DNA of 64,000 bases from JAOUEA01 sp963797635 (GTDB lineage Bacteria; Actinomycetota; UBA4738; HRBIN12). The DNA lies in contig CAWCPZ010000007.1 of the NCBI GenBank assembly GCA_963797635.1, forward strand, positions 62,001 to 126,000. The letters run 5' to 3'. The position numbers were made by a program, and so were the translations under genes. The notes beneath the pieces were generated by a model. That model worked only from the letters and a program-made list of their open reading frames with translations, had not been told where the DNA came from and did not search any database. Each line of letters starts with the position of its first letter. Position 1 is the first letter of the stretch. Of this stretch, positions 50,151 through 60,569 are shown piece by piece.

Positions 50151-50742
50151 CGCCGAGGCGTGCTGCGCTCACTCGGCGGGCTCGCCATTCGCGGTCCAGG
50201 ATCGCGTAGACGAGTTCGCTCTGCCATTCGCCCCTGACCCATTCGTTCTCGACCAGGTGCGCTTCCTGCCGCATCCCCAGCTTCTCCAGCACGCGGGCCG
50301 AACCCCCGTTGCGCGCCTCGGTCCGGCCGATCACGCGGTGCAGTCCGAGTTCGTCGAAGGCCAGGCGCAGCAACACCTCGCCCGCCTCCGTCGCGTAGCC
50401 GTGGCCCTGATGGTCCGGATGCACGATGAACCCGATCTCACCCGTACCGTGTTGCTCACTGGCCCACCCCAGCACGAAGTCGCCGACGAGGGCGCCGGTG
50501 TCCTTGCGAACCGCGGCCAGGGACAGTGGGTCATCCTCGGCGACGATGGCGGTTGCCGCGATCTTCAGGTCGAGCGATGCCCGGACCTCCTCTTCGTTCC
50601 GCGGGCCCCAGTACAGCCACCGCGTCACGTCGGGGTCCGACTGCATCGCGAACACCGCGTCGAAGTCCCCCGGGACGAACGGTCGCAAGAGCAGGCGTTC
50701 GGTGCTCAGCGGGGCGCGCACCTCGAGCTTCGGCTGATCCAC
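49999..50742 (-). CDS. GNAT family N-acetyltransferase (RimJ/RimL-like)
   Basis: The conserved domain is about 190 residues: STERLLLRPFVPGDFDAVFA, MQSDPDVTRWLYWG, the acetyl-CoA signature IVHPDHQGHGYATEAGEVLL and IGRTEARNGGSARVLEKLGM followed by RQEAH. This pattern is the RimL/RimJ group, which acetylates protein N-termini or small molecules. The C-terminal 50 residues as read are low-complexity and antisense to the preceding gene; the true end probably lies near 50150-50180 after a one-base shift. GTG start at 50742 behind a leaderless-type -10 box. Confidence 0.85.
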   Translation of the reverse strand: MDQPKLEVRAPLSTERLLLRPFVPGDFDAVFAMQSDPDVTRWLYWGPRNEEEVRASLDLKIAATAIVAEDDPLSLAAVRKDTGALVGDFVLGWASEQHGTGEIGFIVHPDHQGHGYATEAGEVLLRLAFDELGLHRVIGRTEARNGGSARVLEKLGMRQEAHLVENEWVRGEWQSELVYAILDREWRARRVSAARLGVSGVIRDPSRRRSSAPSEPEEHDQQHPHHLGPSPSAGDRIDQHPEPERRQ

Positions 50743-50749
50743 GCCGTTG

Positions 50750-50755
50750 ATGGTA
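50750..50755 (-). promoter_or_regulatory. -10 box TACCAT, leaderless promoter of the GNAT gene
   Basis: TACCAT on the minus strand ends 7 bases before GTG 50742. Confidence 0.5.
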
Positions 50756-50857
50756 CGTGCGAGACCGTCGGTCCCGTCACGCGTTCGATAGCCTGAGGGC
50801 GTTCGAGTCGATCAACGGTGCCGACTGTGCCGATCAACCGTGAAGGAGTTCACCGTC

Positions 50858-51781
50858 ATGAAGATCACCGTCGTGGGGTGCGGGTTCGTCGGGCAGACGA
50901 CCGCCATGCGCATCCTGGAGAAGGGCCTCGGGGACGTCGTCCTGATCGACATCGTCGAAGACAAGCCGCAAGGGCTCGCGCTCGACCTCAAGGAAGCCGC
51001 TCCGGTCGAGGGCTACGAGCCCTCGATCGTCGGCACGAACGACTACGCCGACACCGCCGGGAGCGACCTCGTCGTGATCACCGCCGGGTTCCCGCGCCAG
51101 CCCGGCATGAGCCGCATGGATCTGCTCGGCAAGAACGCCGCCATCATGAACTCGGTGATCTCCCAGGTCGTGCCCGGCTCGCCCGACGCGATCATCATCG
51201 TGGTGTCGAACCCGCTCGATGAGATGACCTTCCTGGCCGCCGAGGCCTCCGGCTTCCCGAAGGAGCGGGTCATGGGGATGGCCGGCGTGCTCGACTCGGC
51301 ACGCCTGCGGTTCTTCATCGCCGAGCTCACGGGGGTGTCCCCGACGAAGGTCGAGGCGATGACGCTGGGCTCGCACGGCGACGCGATGATCGCCCTGCCG
51401 CGCCAGGCCACCGTCGACGGCAAACCTCTGCCCGACCTCGTCGACGAGGCGACCCTGCAGCAACTCTTCCAGCGAACCCGGGACGGGGGCGCCGAGATCG
51501 TGGGGCTGCTCAAGACCGGATCCGCCTACTACGCACCCAGCGCTTCGGTCGTGGCCATGGTCGAGGCCATCGTTCGGGATGCGCACACCACGCTCCCTGT
51601 CTGCGCATGGGCGACCGGTCAGTACGGGATCGAGGACGTCTACGTCGGCGTGCCCGCCACCCTGGGGCGCTCGGGCGTGGAAGCGATCGTGGAGCTGGAT
51701 CTCAACGAGGACGAGCTGACGCAGCTCCGCGGAGCGGCCGAGGGCATCCGCGCCAAGTGCGCGGACCTCGCGAAGCTGTAG
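50858..51781 (+). CDS. mdh: Malate dehydrogenase (LDH-like type)
   Basis: 307 residues from ATG 50858, behind a ribosome site (AAGGAG, 50843-50848). NAD loop ITVVGCGFVGQTTAMRIL; specificity loop TAGFPRQPGMSRMDLLGKN with Arg at the malate-defining position; catalytic His in EAMTLGSHGDAMI. It oxidises malate to oxaloacetate in the TCA cycle. The tetrameric LDH-like MDH type is common in Actinobacteria and other Gram-positives. Confidence 0.94.
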   Translation: MKITVVGCGFVGQTTAMRILEKGLGDVVLIDIVEDKPQGLALDLKEAAPVEGYEPSIVGTNDYADTAGSDLVVITAGFPRQPGMSRMDLLGKNAAIMNSVISQVVPGSPDAIIIVVSNPLDEMTFLAAEASGFPKERVMGMAGVLDSARLRFFIAELTGVSPTKVEAMTLGSHGDAMIALPRQATVDGKPLPDLVDEATLQQLFQRTRDGGAEIVGLLKTGSAYYAPSASVVAMVEAIVRDAHTTLPVCAWATGQYGIEDVYVGVPATLGRSGVEAIVELDLNEDELTQLRGAAEGIRAKCADLAKL

Positions 51782-51784
51782 CGA

Positions 51785-52369
51785 TCAGTCCGTCGAACCG
51801 TCGGGCTCCAGCTCCGGATCCGAAGCCGGACTGGCGGCGCTCGCCCAGGCGAGCGTCATGATGCCGCCCGCCAGCGCCAGGACCCCGCCCGCCAGCGCCA
51901 ACCAGGGTCCGGCGCCCACCTGCACCTCGACCAGCGCCTCGACGTCGGCGCGTTGCTGGGGCGTGGCGCCATCGGGAGCCAGGATGGCCAGAGCGTCATC
52001 GACCACGGTGGGTTCGAACCGACTCGCCGCGGTCACGACCGCGGCACCCGACACGCCGATCACGATGAAGGAGGCGACGATCACCACGACCGCAGGGCCT
52101 CGGCGGCCGCGCGCCGTGCTGCCGGCCCGCGACACGAGCACCGCGATCACGATCACGACGGCCAAGCCCAGCACGACGAGGCCGTCGGGCAGATCGACCC
52201 CTAGGTAGGTGGGGGTGAGTTCGGGCGGCAGATCCTTGATGGACGGCTGGATCCACGTGAGCATCGTGGCGCCGCCGGCGAGCAGCGCGCCGAGCGCCGC
52301 ACACAGGAACCCTGCCGCGCGGAGACGTGGAGAGGGGGCCGAGGAGGCATCGAGGTCGGGCTCGGACAT
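51785..52369 (-). CDS. Four-helix membrane protein
   Basis: 194 residues. Helices: FLCAALGALLAGGATMLTW, LVVLGLAVVIVIAVLVSRAG, AVVVIVASFIVIGVSGAAVV and PWLALAGGVLALAGGIMTLA. The first loop (QPSIKDLPPELTPTYLGVDL) is extracytoplasmic. The last is followed by an acidic tail. The overall layout resembles the Trp-biosynthesis-associated membrane proteins of Actinobacteria, but this is not certain. ATG 52369. It ends 3 bases after mdh on the opposite strand. Confidence 0.7.
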   Translation of the reverse strand: MSEPDLDASSAPSPRLRAAGFLCAALGALLAGGATMLTWIQPSIKDLPPELTPTYLGVDLPDGLVVLGLAVVIVIAVLVSRAGSTARGRRGPAVVVIVASFIVIGVSGAAVVTAASRFEPTVVDDALAILAPDGATPQQRADVEALVEVQVGAGPWLALAGGVLALAGGIMTLAWASAASPASDPELEPDGSTD

Positions 52370-52417
52370 GTCGGCGAGTGTGGCACCCCTCGAACCCGGT
52401 TCCAAGCAGCCGTACCG

Positions 52418-53500
52418 TCAGCTGGGGCCGTGCTCCCAATGGCTCGTGGCGGACGCGATCGCCTCGCCGACCTCCATCGTGCTCGACGAGCCCCCGAGGT
52501 CGGGGGTGCGGACGAGTCCTTGGCGGAGCACCTCGTCGACCGCCCACTCCACGTTCTCGGCGGCGGCCTGCTCGCCGATGTGGCGGAGCAGCATCGCCCC
52601 TGACAGGATCATGGCGATGGGGTTCGCGAGGCCCTGACCGGCGATGTCGGGCGCGCTGCCGTGCACGGCCTCGAACACGGCGTACTCCCACCCGATGTTG
52701 GCGCCGGGGATCAAGCCGAGCCCACCGACCAGCCCTGCGCACAGGTCGGACACGATGTCGCCGTAGAGGTTGGGCAGGAGCAGCACGTCGAAGGCGCTGG
52801 GATCACGCGCCAGCCGGCTGGTGAGGTGGTCGATCTGGATCTCCTCCCACTCGATGTCGCTGAAGTTGCCCGCTTCGATCTGGGCGGTCTGCAGGAACAA
52901 CCCGTCGGAGAAGCGCATCACGTTGGCCTTGTGTCCCACCGTGACCTTCTTGCGACCGTGCGCGCGCGCGTACTCGAACGCGAACCGCACGATGCGCTGC
53001 GTCCCGCTGACGCTGATGGGCTTGACCGTGATGCCCGCGTCGTCGCGCACGTGGGTGCCGCTGAGCGCCTGCAACTCCTGGATCAGGGCGAGGGCTTCCG
53101 GCGTGCCCTCCTCGTACTCGATCCCGGCGTAGAGGTCCTCGGTGTTCTCGCGCACGACGACGAGGTCGACGCTGGGGTGGCGGATCGGCACCCCGGGGAG
53201 TGCTCGGGCGGGTCGCACGGCGCTGAACAGATCGAGCCCCTGCCGCAGGGCGACGTTCACGCTGCGGAAGCCGCTCCCCACCGGCGTGGTGATCGGACCC
53301 TTGATCGCGACGCGGCTGGACCGGATCGCATCGAGCGTCTCTGCGGGCATGAGGTCGCCGTACTCGGCGAGGGCCGCGGTGCCGGCCTGGCGTTCGATCC
53401 ACGTGATGCCGACGTCGGCGGCGTCCAGGACGAGCCTGGCGGCCGCCGAGACCTCGGGGCCGATGCCGTCGCCGGGGATGATCGTCACTCGGTGTGCCAT
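52418..53500 (-). CDS. NAD-dependent isocitrate dehydrogenase family protein (copy 2)
   Basis: 360 residues. VTIIPGDGIGPEVSAAARLV; substrate motif S-V-N-V-A-L-R in FRSVNVALRQGLDLF, the ICDH type; VVRENTEDLYAGIEY; KANVMRFSDGLFLQTA; NLYGDIVSDLCAGLVGGLG; AVHGSAPDIAGQG with D-I predicting NAD. About as long as copy 1 but clearly diverged from it, so not a recent duplication. One of the two may be the housekeeping ICDH and the other act on a homologous substrate. ATG 53500 is behind a leaderless-type -10 box. Confidence 0.87.
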   Translation of the reverse strand: MAHRVTIIPGDGIGPEVSAAARLVLDAADVGITWIERQAGTAALAEYGDLMPAETLDAIRSSRVAIKGPITTPVGSGFRSVNVALRQGLDLFSAVRPARALPGVPIRHPSVDLVVVRENTEDLYAGIEYEEGTPEALALIQELQALSGTHVRDDAGITVKPISVSGTQRIVRFAFEYARAHGRKKVTVGHKANVMRFSDGLFLQTAQIEAGNFSDIEWEEIQIDHLTSRLARDPSAFDVLLLPNLYGDIVSDLCAGLVGGLGLIPGANIGWEYAVFEAVHGSAPDIAGQGLANPIAMILSGAMLLRHIGEQAAAENVEWAVDEVLRQGLVRTPDLGGSSSTMEVGEAIASATSHWEHGPS

Positions 53501-53509
53501 CGAGTCGGC

Positions 53510-53515
53510 ACTGTA
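53510..53515 (-). promoter_or_regulatory. -10 box TACAGT, leaderless promoter of icd copy 2
   Basis: TACAGT on the minus strand ends 9 bases before ATG 53500; no ribosome site. Confidence 0.55.
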
Positions 53516-53596
53516 CCGAACGCCGGCTGGCCCCCTCGCGGGTTGGGCGTCGTTGGGGTACGGTGCCGTTCCGGTTCTCGTGCTTGGGGAGGAACG

Positions 53597-54181
53597 ATGC
53601 GACGACGCTTGGTGATGTTGATGGTCGCGGGGCTCCTGGCGACCGCGTTGCCGGCGCACGCCTCCGTGAGCGTGCAGATGGAGGACTTCCGCTTCAACCC
53701 GAGGAACGAGCTGCTGACGCAAGGGGCACAGCTCACCTGGTTCAACGCCGGCACGGTCAACCACACGTCCACGCAGGACGGACCCTTGAAGTTCTGGAAC
53801 ACGGGCCAGGTGGCGTCGTCGACGTTCAGCAACGCCGTCACGCTGTGGGCTGCGGGAAGGTTCACCTACCACTGCAACAACCACCCGATCATGACGGGGA
53901 TCGTCCGCATCCCGGTCACGGCCTCCTCGGCCACGCTCACCCTGGGAGAGCCGGTGACGATCACGATGTCGTCCTCCTCCACGTTCAAGGGCTACACGTT
54001 CGACGTGCAGCGCCGCCGCGACGACAAGGCCTGGGTCACGTTCAAGACCGGCGTGGGCACGGCGAGCGTCGAGAGCACACCGAAGCGCGTCGGCGAGTTC
54101 CGGTATCGGGCACGCATCGTGAACCTGGGTGGAGCCACGGGTGGATGGTCCCCCGCGACGACGGTGTCGGTGACGGTCTGA
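53597..54181 (+). CDS. Secreted cupredoxin (plastocyanin-like copper protein)
   Basis: 194 residues. Signal peptide RRRLVMLMVAGLLATALPAHA (cleavage about residue 23). The cupredoxin domain begins VQMEDFRFNPRNELLTQGAQ; type 1 copper ligands are His in GTVNHTST and the Cys-x-x-His-x-x-Met set in YHCNNHPIMTG. A second beta-sandwich of about 90 residues follows (LTLGEPVTITMSSS ... YRARIVNLGG), like a bacterial Ig-type domain. It has a ribosome site (GGGGAGGA) before ATG 53597. Role: electron carrier or copper binding outside the cytoplasm. Confidence 0.87.
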   Translation: MRRRLVMLMVAGLLATALPAHASVSVQMEDFRFNPRNELLTQGAQLTWFNAGTVNHTSTQDGPLKFWNTGQVASSTFSNAVTLWAAGRFTYHCNNHPIMTGIVRIPVTASSATLTLGEPVTITMSSSSTFKGYTFDVQRRRDDKAWVTFKTGVGTASVESTPKRVGEFRYRARIVNLGGATGGWSPATTVSVTV

Positions 54182-54191
54182 GGCGGTTCCG

Positions 54192-54964
54192 CTAGAACCG
54201 ATCGAACAGGATCGAGCGCTTCACTTCCTGGATCGCCTTCGTCACCTGGATGCCTCGCGGGCAGGCATCGGTGCAGTTGAACGTGGTCCGGCACCGGAAC
54301 ACGCCGGTCTTCTCGCTCAGGATCTTCAGCCGCTCGCGGCCGGCCTCGTCACGCGAGTCGAAGATGAACCGGTGCGCGTTCACGATGGCAGCGGGCCCGA
54401 TGTAGCCCTCGTCGCCCCAGAAGATCGGACACGACGTGGTGCACGCCGCGCACAGGATGCACTTGGTGGTGTCGTCGAACCGTTCGCGCTCCTCGGCCGA
54501 TTGCAGGCGTTCCTTCTCGGGCTCACCGGAGTCGTTGATCAGGAACGGCAGCACCGTCTTGTAGCCGTCGAAGAACGGCTCCATGTCGACGATGAGGTCC
54601 TTGAGGACCGGGAGCCCGCGGATCGGTTCGATCGTGACCTTGGCGCCGACGTCGGCCACCAGCACCTTGCACGCGAGGGCGTTGCGACCGTTGATCAGCA
54701 TGGCGTCCGATCCGCAGATCCCGTGCGCGCACGACCGGCGGAACGTCAGGGTGCCGTCGTGGTGCCACTTGATGGTGTGCAGCACCTCCACCAGCCGCTC
54801 CAGCGGGTCGGCCTGCAGCTCGAACTCGTCCCACCACGAATCCTGCGAGATCTCCGGGTTGAACCGGCGGATCTTCACGGTGATGGCCACCTTCGCGTGG
54901 TCATCGTTCCGAGCGCGGACCTCGCGGGCGTCCGATCCTTGCAGCACTTCGGCCGAGCTGGCCA

Positions 54965-54965
<1 letters not shown>
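54192..54965 (-). CDS. sdhB: Succinate dehydrogenase iron-sulfur subunit
   Basis: 257 residues. The [2Fe-2S] domain has RSCAHGICGSDAMLINGRNA and a further Cys in LACKVL. The C-terminal ferredoxin domain has CILCAACTTSCPIFWG and CTDACPRGI, binding [4Fe-4S] and [3Fe-4S]. It passes electrons from SdhA to the quinone site. Its ATG overlaps the sdhA stop (TGATG). Last gene of sdhCDAB, convergent with the cupredoxin gene. Confidence 0.95.
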
Positions 54966-56703
<1,738 letters not shown>

Positions 56704-56704
<1 letters not shown>

Positions 56705-57154
56705 CAGGCGACCGGTCCCCACTTCGTGGGGTCGAACGTCACGACGATGACCGTGCCCAGGATCAACAGCGTGAATCCCAGCACGTAGTAGGCCATGTTG
56801 AGCGCGAACCGCATGCCGGGCTTGCGCACGTAGTCCAACGTGATGTTGCGCAGGCCGTTGATGCCGTGGATCAGGGCCAGCGTGAGCATCATCCAGTCCC
56901 AGGTGCGCCAGAACGGGCTGTTCCCATCGGGCCGCGACGAACCCGAAGTCCACCCGGTCCACCCCGCCGCTGGGCAGGTGCATGATCAGCGTGTGGCCCA
57001 CGGCCAGGACCAGCAGCACCAGGCCGCTGATCCGCATGAAGAGCCAGGCCCAGAGCTCGAACCCGCCGATCGGACGTTCGCGCCCACCACGCATGTCGCG
57101 CTGGGGCTCGGGGGCTCCGGCGGACGGCTGCGAACGATCGATCGTGGTGGCCAT
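56704..57154 (-). CDS. sdhD: Succinate dehydrogenase membrane anchor subunit (one frameshift)
   Basis: About 149 residues. Hydrophilic N-terminus to residue 30, then helices FELWAWLFMRISGLVLLVLA with heme-type His in VGHTLIMHLPSGG, DWMMLTLALIHGINGLRNIT, and YYVLGFTLLILGTVIVV. A frame change near 56935 (GCGGCC-C-GATGGG) is repaired by one base and gives WRTWDWMMLTLALIHG. The second anchor of the SDH membrane domain. Confidence 0.9.
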
Positions 57155-57161
57155 CGGGCTC

Positions 57162-57563
57162 CTACAACAGGTCCAGGGTCTGCTTGCCCATGATCGCGAC
57201 CACCGGGATCATGCAGAGCACGAACAGCAGCACGGTGGTGCGACCGAGCGCCTTGATGTGGCCGGCCAGGGACGGGAAGAAGTCGATCAGCGTGATCTTC
57301 AGGCCGTTGAGCGAGTGGTAGATCACCGCGGTCACCAGCCCGAGTTCCAGCAGGTGCACCAGCGGGTTCTTGTAGGCGGCGGTGACCTTGTTGTAGGCCT
57401 CGGGCCCCCAGCCGATCACGGCGGTGTCGACGATGTGGGCGAACAGGAACAGGATGATCGCGACGCCCGTGACCCGGTGGAAGAGCCAGGACCACTGGCC
57501 CTCGTGGCCGCGGTACACGGTGCCGAAGTCGTCGTTCTTCTTCTTGTCGGTTCGGGTCGCCAC
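57162..57563 (-). CDS. sdhC: Succinate dehydrogenase cytochrome b556 subunit
   Basis: 133 residues from GTG 57563. Helix 1 contains SWLFHRVTGVAIILFLFAHI, with the quinone-site Ser/Arg type residues and heme His; helix 2 LGLVTAVIYHSLNGLKITLI; helix 3 VLLFVLCMIPVVAIMG. First gene of sdhCDAB. TACGCT (minus strand, 57582-57577) is a possible -10 box 13 bases upstream. Confidence 0.92.
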   Translation of the reverse strand: MATRTDKKKNDDFGTVYRGHEGQWSWLFHRVTGVAIILFLFAHIVDTAVIGWGPEAYNKVTAAYKNPLVHLLELGLVTAVIYHSLNGLKITLIDFFPSLAGHIKALGRTTVLLFVLCMIPVVAIMGKQTLDLL

Positions 57564-57666
57564 GGTTATCGCCTTCAGCGTAGCTCGCGGTCCGGCGAAG
57601 CCGTCAACCGAACCGTCCATCGGACGGCGCGGAGTGTAACCGTTCCGGCATCCGCAGGCCCGAAGG

Positions 57667-58305
57667 TCACGTGACCCTGGTGGCCACCAGCACGCCGTCG
57701 CGGATCGGCAGGATCGTCGTGACGTAGCGCTCGTCGGCCGCGACCATCGCGTTGTGCTCGCGGATCGCCTCGGTGACGCCGTCGGGCGGCTCACCGTCGG
57801 GAGGCACCCGGCCGTACCAGAGCGTGTTGTCGCAGATGTAGAGCCCGCCGATACGGACACGGTCGCGGGCGGCTCGCCAGGCATCGGGATAGCCGTCCTT
57901 GTCGATGTCGTCGTACACGATGTCGAACTCGCCCTCGACCTGCGCGAACGACGTCAGCGCGTCGCCCACGTGGTAGTGCATGACGTCCCACACCCCGGCG
58001 CGTTGCAGGGAGTCCGAGGCCTTGCGCTCGTTCTCCGGGTCGCCGTCGGTGAGATGGATCTCCCCGGCCGGACCGGTCGCCTTCGCGAACCACAAGGCCG
58101 AATAGCCGAACCCCGACCCCAGCTCGAACACACGGCGGGCGCCGATCGCGGCGGCGAGCGTCCACAGCGTGACGCCGACGTTGCGCCCGACGATCGGGAA
58201 CCCCGAGGCGCGGGCTTCCGCCTCCATCTCCAGCACGACCGGTTCGTCGTAGCGGGCGTGGAGCGACGCGGTGTAGGCCTCGATGCGTGGGTCGACGATG
58301 TCCAT
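57667..58305 (-). CDS. SAM-dependent O-methyltransferase (COMT/class I)
   Basis: 212 residues. Motif I VFELGSGFGYSALWFA binds SAM; HLTDGDPENERKASDSL; metal/catalytic segment FDIVYDDIDKDGYPDAW; GLYICDNTLWYGRV. This resembles the cation-dependent catechol O-methyltransferase family (PF01596) of about 210-220 residues. Substrate unknown. ATG 58305 behind its own -10 box, divergent from the NiaR-like gene. Confidence 0.87.
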   Translation of the reverse strand: MDIVDPRIEAYTASLHARYDEPVVLEMEAEARASGFPIVGRNVGVTLWTLAAAIGARRVFELGSGFGYSALWFAKATGPAGEIHLTDGDPENERKASDSLQRAGVWDVMHYHVGDALTSFAQVEGEFDIVYDDIDKDGYPDAWRAARDRVRIGGLYICDNTLWYGRVPPDGEPPDGVTEAIREHNAMVAADERYVTTILPIRDGVLVATRVT

Positions 58306-58310
58306 CGTTC

Positions 58311-58316
58311 CACCGT
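58311..58316 (-). promoter_or_regulatory. -10 box TACGGT, leaderless promoter of the O-methyltransferase
   Basis: TACGGT on the minus strand ends 5 bases before ATG 58305. Confidence 0.5.
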
Positions 58317-58354
58317 AACGGGTCGCGCGTGTGTGCGCGTTCGGGGCTCCTTCG

Positions 58355-58360
58355 TACACT
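58355..58360 (+). promoter_or_regulatory. -10 box TACACT, leaderless promoter of the NiaR-like gene
   Basis: TACACT ends 6 bases before GTG 58367 and defines this GTG as the likely start. Confidence 0.6.
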
Positions 58361-58366
58361 TGGTCC

Positions 58367-58897
58367 GTGGTGGCCCAGACCCCTTCGGAGCAACGCCGCT
58401 CGAGCCTCGTCGCGATCCTGCGCGACGCGGACGCGCCCGTGACGGGCACGGACCTGTCCGGAGCGCTCGGGGTGAGCCGGCAGGCCGTGGTCAACGACGT
58501 CGCCATCCTGCGGGCCATGGGCGAACCCATCCTCGGCAGCCCTCGTGGGTACGTGTTCGGCGACCACGCGGACGGGCGCCCGCTGTCCACGATCGCGTGC
58601 AAGCACGACCGCGCAACCTCGCGCCGCGAGACCGAGATCCTGGTCGACCGCGGGATCGCCATCTTGGACGTCGTGGTGGAGCACCCGCTCTACGGCGAGG
58701 TGCAGGCGAACCTGTTCATCGAGTCACGGTCCGACATCGACCGGTACATGGAGATCCTCGAGAGCGAAGGGTCCCAACCGCTGTCGGCGCTCACCGCTGG
58801 GGTGCACATCCACCACGTGCGCGCGCCCAATCCCGATGCGCTCGAAGCCGCCAAGCGCGAGCTCGCCGAGGCCGGCATCCTGCTCGAAGGGGACTGA
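58367..58897 (+). CDS. NiaR-type transcription repressor (HTH + 3H domain)
   Basis: 176 residues. The HTH_11 wing (RRSSLVAILRDADAPVTGTD, LSGALGVSRQAVVNDVAILR) is followed by the 3H domain: the three metal-binding His candidates are in ACKHDRATS, VVEHPLYGEVQ and GVHIHHVRAP. In Gram-positive bacteria such proteins (NiaR/YrxA) repress NAD-precursor uptake or synthesis genes and bind nicotinic acid. No NAD gene is in the window, so the target is not apparent. Start GTG 58367 or 58370. It lies 39 bp upstream of the methylmalonyl-CoA mutase gene. Confidence 0.87.
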   Translation: MVAQTPSEQRRSSLVAILRDADAPVTGTDLSGALGVSRQAVVNDVAILRAMGEPILGSPRGYVFGDHADGRPLSTIACKHDRATSRRETEILVDRGIAILDVVVEHPLYGEVQANLFIESRSDIDRYMEILESEGSQPLSALTAGVHIHHVRAPNPDALEAAKRELAEAGILLEGD

Positions 58898-58923
58898 GGG
58901 CTCTTCGACGGGCACGCGGCCGG

Positions 58924-58929
58924 TACGCT
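58924..58929 (+). promoter_or_regulatory. -10 box TACGCT, leaderless promoter of the MCM large subunit
   Basis: TACGCT ends 7 bases before ATG 58937; there is no ribosome site. Confidence 0.55.
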
Positions 58930-58936
58930 GGGGCCG

Positions 58937-60538
58937 ATGAGCGAACCCGACCGCCCCGACGAGCGCCGCACCGACTCCGGCATCGAGGTGCGCCCGCTGT
59001 ACGAGGCCTCCGATCTGGAGGCGGACGGATTCGATCCCGAACGCGACCTGGGGAGCCCCGGCTCCTACCCCTTCACTCGAGGGCCGTATCCGTCCATGTA
59101 CCGGGGTCGGCTGTGGACGATGCGCCAGTACGCCGGCATGGCCACGGCCGACGAGACGAACACGCGCTTCCGGTTCCTGCTCGATCAGGGCCAGACCGGG
59201 CTCAGCGTGGCGTTCGACCTGCCGACGCAGATGGGGTTGGACTCCGACCATCCGCGCGCCGAGGGCGAGGTGGGCAAGACCGGGGTGGCGATCGACTCGG
59301 TGGAGGACATGCGCCGGCTGCTCCACGGCATCCCGCTCGATCGGGTCTCGACGTCGATGACGATCAACGCCACCGCCCCGATCCTGCTGCTGCTCTACGA
59401 ATTGGTGGCCGAGGAACAGGGCGTGGCGTCCTCGGCGATCAGCGGCACCGTGCAGAACGACATCCTCAAGGAGTACGCCGCGCGGGGGACCTACATCTAC
59501 CCGCCCGAACCGTCGATGCGCCTGATCACCGACCTGTTCGCCTACTGCGGCGAGCGCGTGCCGAAGTGGAACACGATCTCGATCAGCGGCTATCACATGC
59601 GGGAGGCCGGCTCGACCGCGGCCCAGGAGATCGCCTTCACCCTGGCCGACGGCATCGCCTACGTGCAGGCGGCGCTCGACGCCGGGCTCGCCGTGGACGA
59701 TTTCGCGCCGCGGCTCTCGTTCTTCTTCGCCTGCCACATGAACTTCTTCGAGGAGGTGGCGAAGTTCCGTGCGGCTCGGCGCCTGTGGGCCAAGATCATG
59801 CGTGAGCGGTTCGGGGCGCGAGACCCGAAGAGCTGGGCCTTGCGGTTCCACACGCAGACGGGTGGAGCGACCCTGACGGCGCAGCAGCCGCAGAACAACA
59901 TCGTGCGGACGGCGCTGGAGGCGTTGGCCGCGGTGCTGGGCGGCACGCAGTCGCTCCACACGAACGCCTTCGACGAAGCGCTGGCGCTGCCCACCGAGCA
60001 CAGCGCCAGGATCGCGCTGCGCACCCAGCAGGTGATCGGCTACGAGACCGGCGTGACGGAGACGGTGGATCCGCTCGCCGGCTCCTACTTCGTGGAATCG
60101 CTCACCGATGAACTCGAGCGGCTCGCCACCGCGATGATCGAGAAGGTCGACGGCATGGGAGGCGCCGTGCGTGCGATCGAGGCGGGCTACTACCAGGACG
60201 AGATCCACGACGCCGCGTTCCGGATCCAGCAGGGGATCGAATCGGGCCGCCGCGTGGTGGTGGGCGTGAATCGGTTCGTCGATGCCGGTGAACGGCCGCT
60301 CGAGCTGCAGCGGATCGCCGAAGAGGAGACCGCGCGGCAGATCGCCCGGGTGGGGGAGCTGCGAGCCTCGCGGGACCAGGCGGCGGTGGATGCGGCGCTT
60401 GCCTCGGTCGTGGAGACGGCCGACGGCACCGGCAACCTGCTGCCGGCGATGAAGGAGGCGCTGCGGGTCCGGGCCACGCTGGGCGAGGTCTCGGACGCGC
60501 TCCGCGGCGTGTTCGGCGAGTACCGCCCCTCCTACTAG
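58937..60538 (+). CDS. Methylmalonyl-CoA mutase, catalytic (large) subunit without B12 domain
   Basis: 533 residues. TIM-barrel substrate domain: GSYPFTRGPYPSMYRGRLWT, FRFLLDQGQTGLSVAFDLPT, ISGTVQNDILKEY, RLSFFFACHMNFFEEVAKFR and LRFHTQTGGATLTAQQPQNN, then GTQSLHTNAFDEALALPTEH. It ends at GEYRPSY, where one-chain mutases would continue into the cobalamin domain. That domain is encoded at 35614, so the enzyme works as a two-subunit complex converting (R)-methylmalonyl-CoA to succinyl-CoA. Isobutyryl-CoA or other acyl-CoA mutase specificity is possible; the Tyr in PYPSMY is typical of the methylmalonyl type. Confidence 0.93.
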   Translation: MSEPDRPDERRTDSGIEVRPLYEASDLEADGFDPERDLGSPGSYPFTRGPYPSMYRGRLWTMRQYAGMATADETNTRFRFLLDQGQTGLSVAFDLPTQMGLDSDHPRAEGEVGKTGVAIDSVEDMRRLLHGIPLDRVSTSMTINATAPILLLLYELVAEEQGVASSAISGTVQNDILKEYAARGTYIYPPEPSMRLITDLFAYCGERVPKWNTISISGYHMREAGSTAAQEIAFTLADGIAYVQAALDAGLAVDDFAPRLSFFFACHMNFFEEVAKFRAARRLWAKIMRERFGARDPKSWALRFHTQTGGATLTAQQPQNNIVRTALEALAAVLGGTQSLHTNAFDEALALPTEHSARIALRTQQVIGYETGVTETVDPLAGSYFVESLTDELERLATAMIEKVDGMGGAVRAIEAGYYQDEIHDAAFRIQQGIESGRRVVVGVNRFVDAGERPLELQRIAEEETARQIARVGELRASRDQAAVDAALASVVETADGTGNLLPAMKEALRVRATLGEVSDALRGVFGEYRPSY

Positions 60539-60569
60539 TCTGGCGCGGACTACTGCCGCCCGAACCGGC

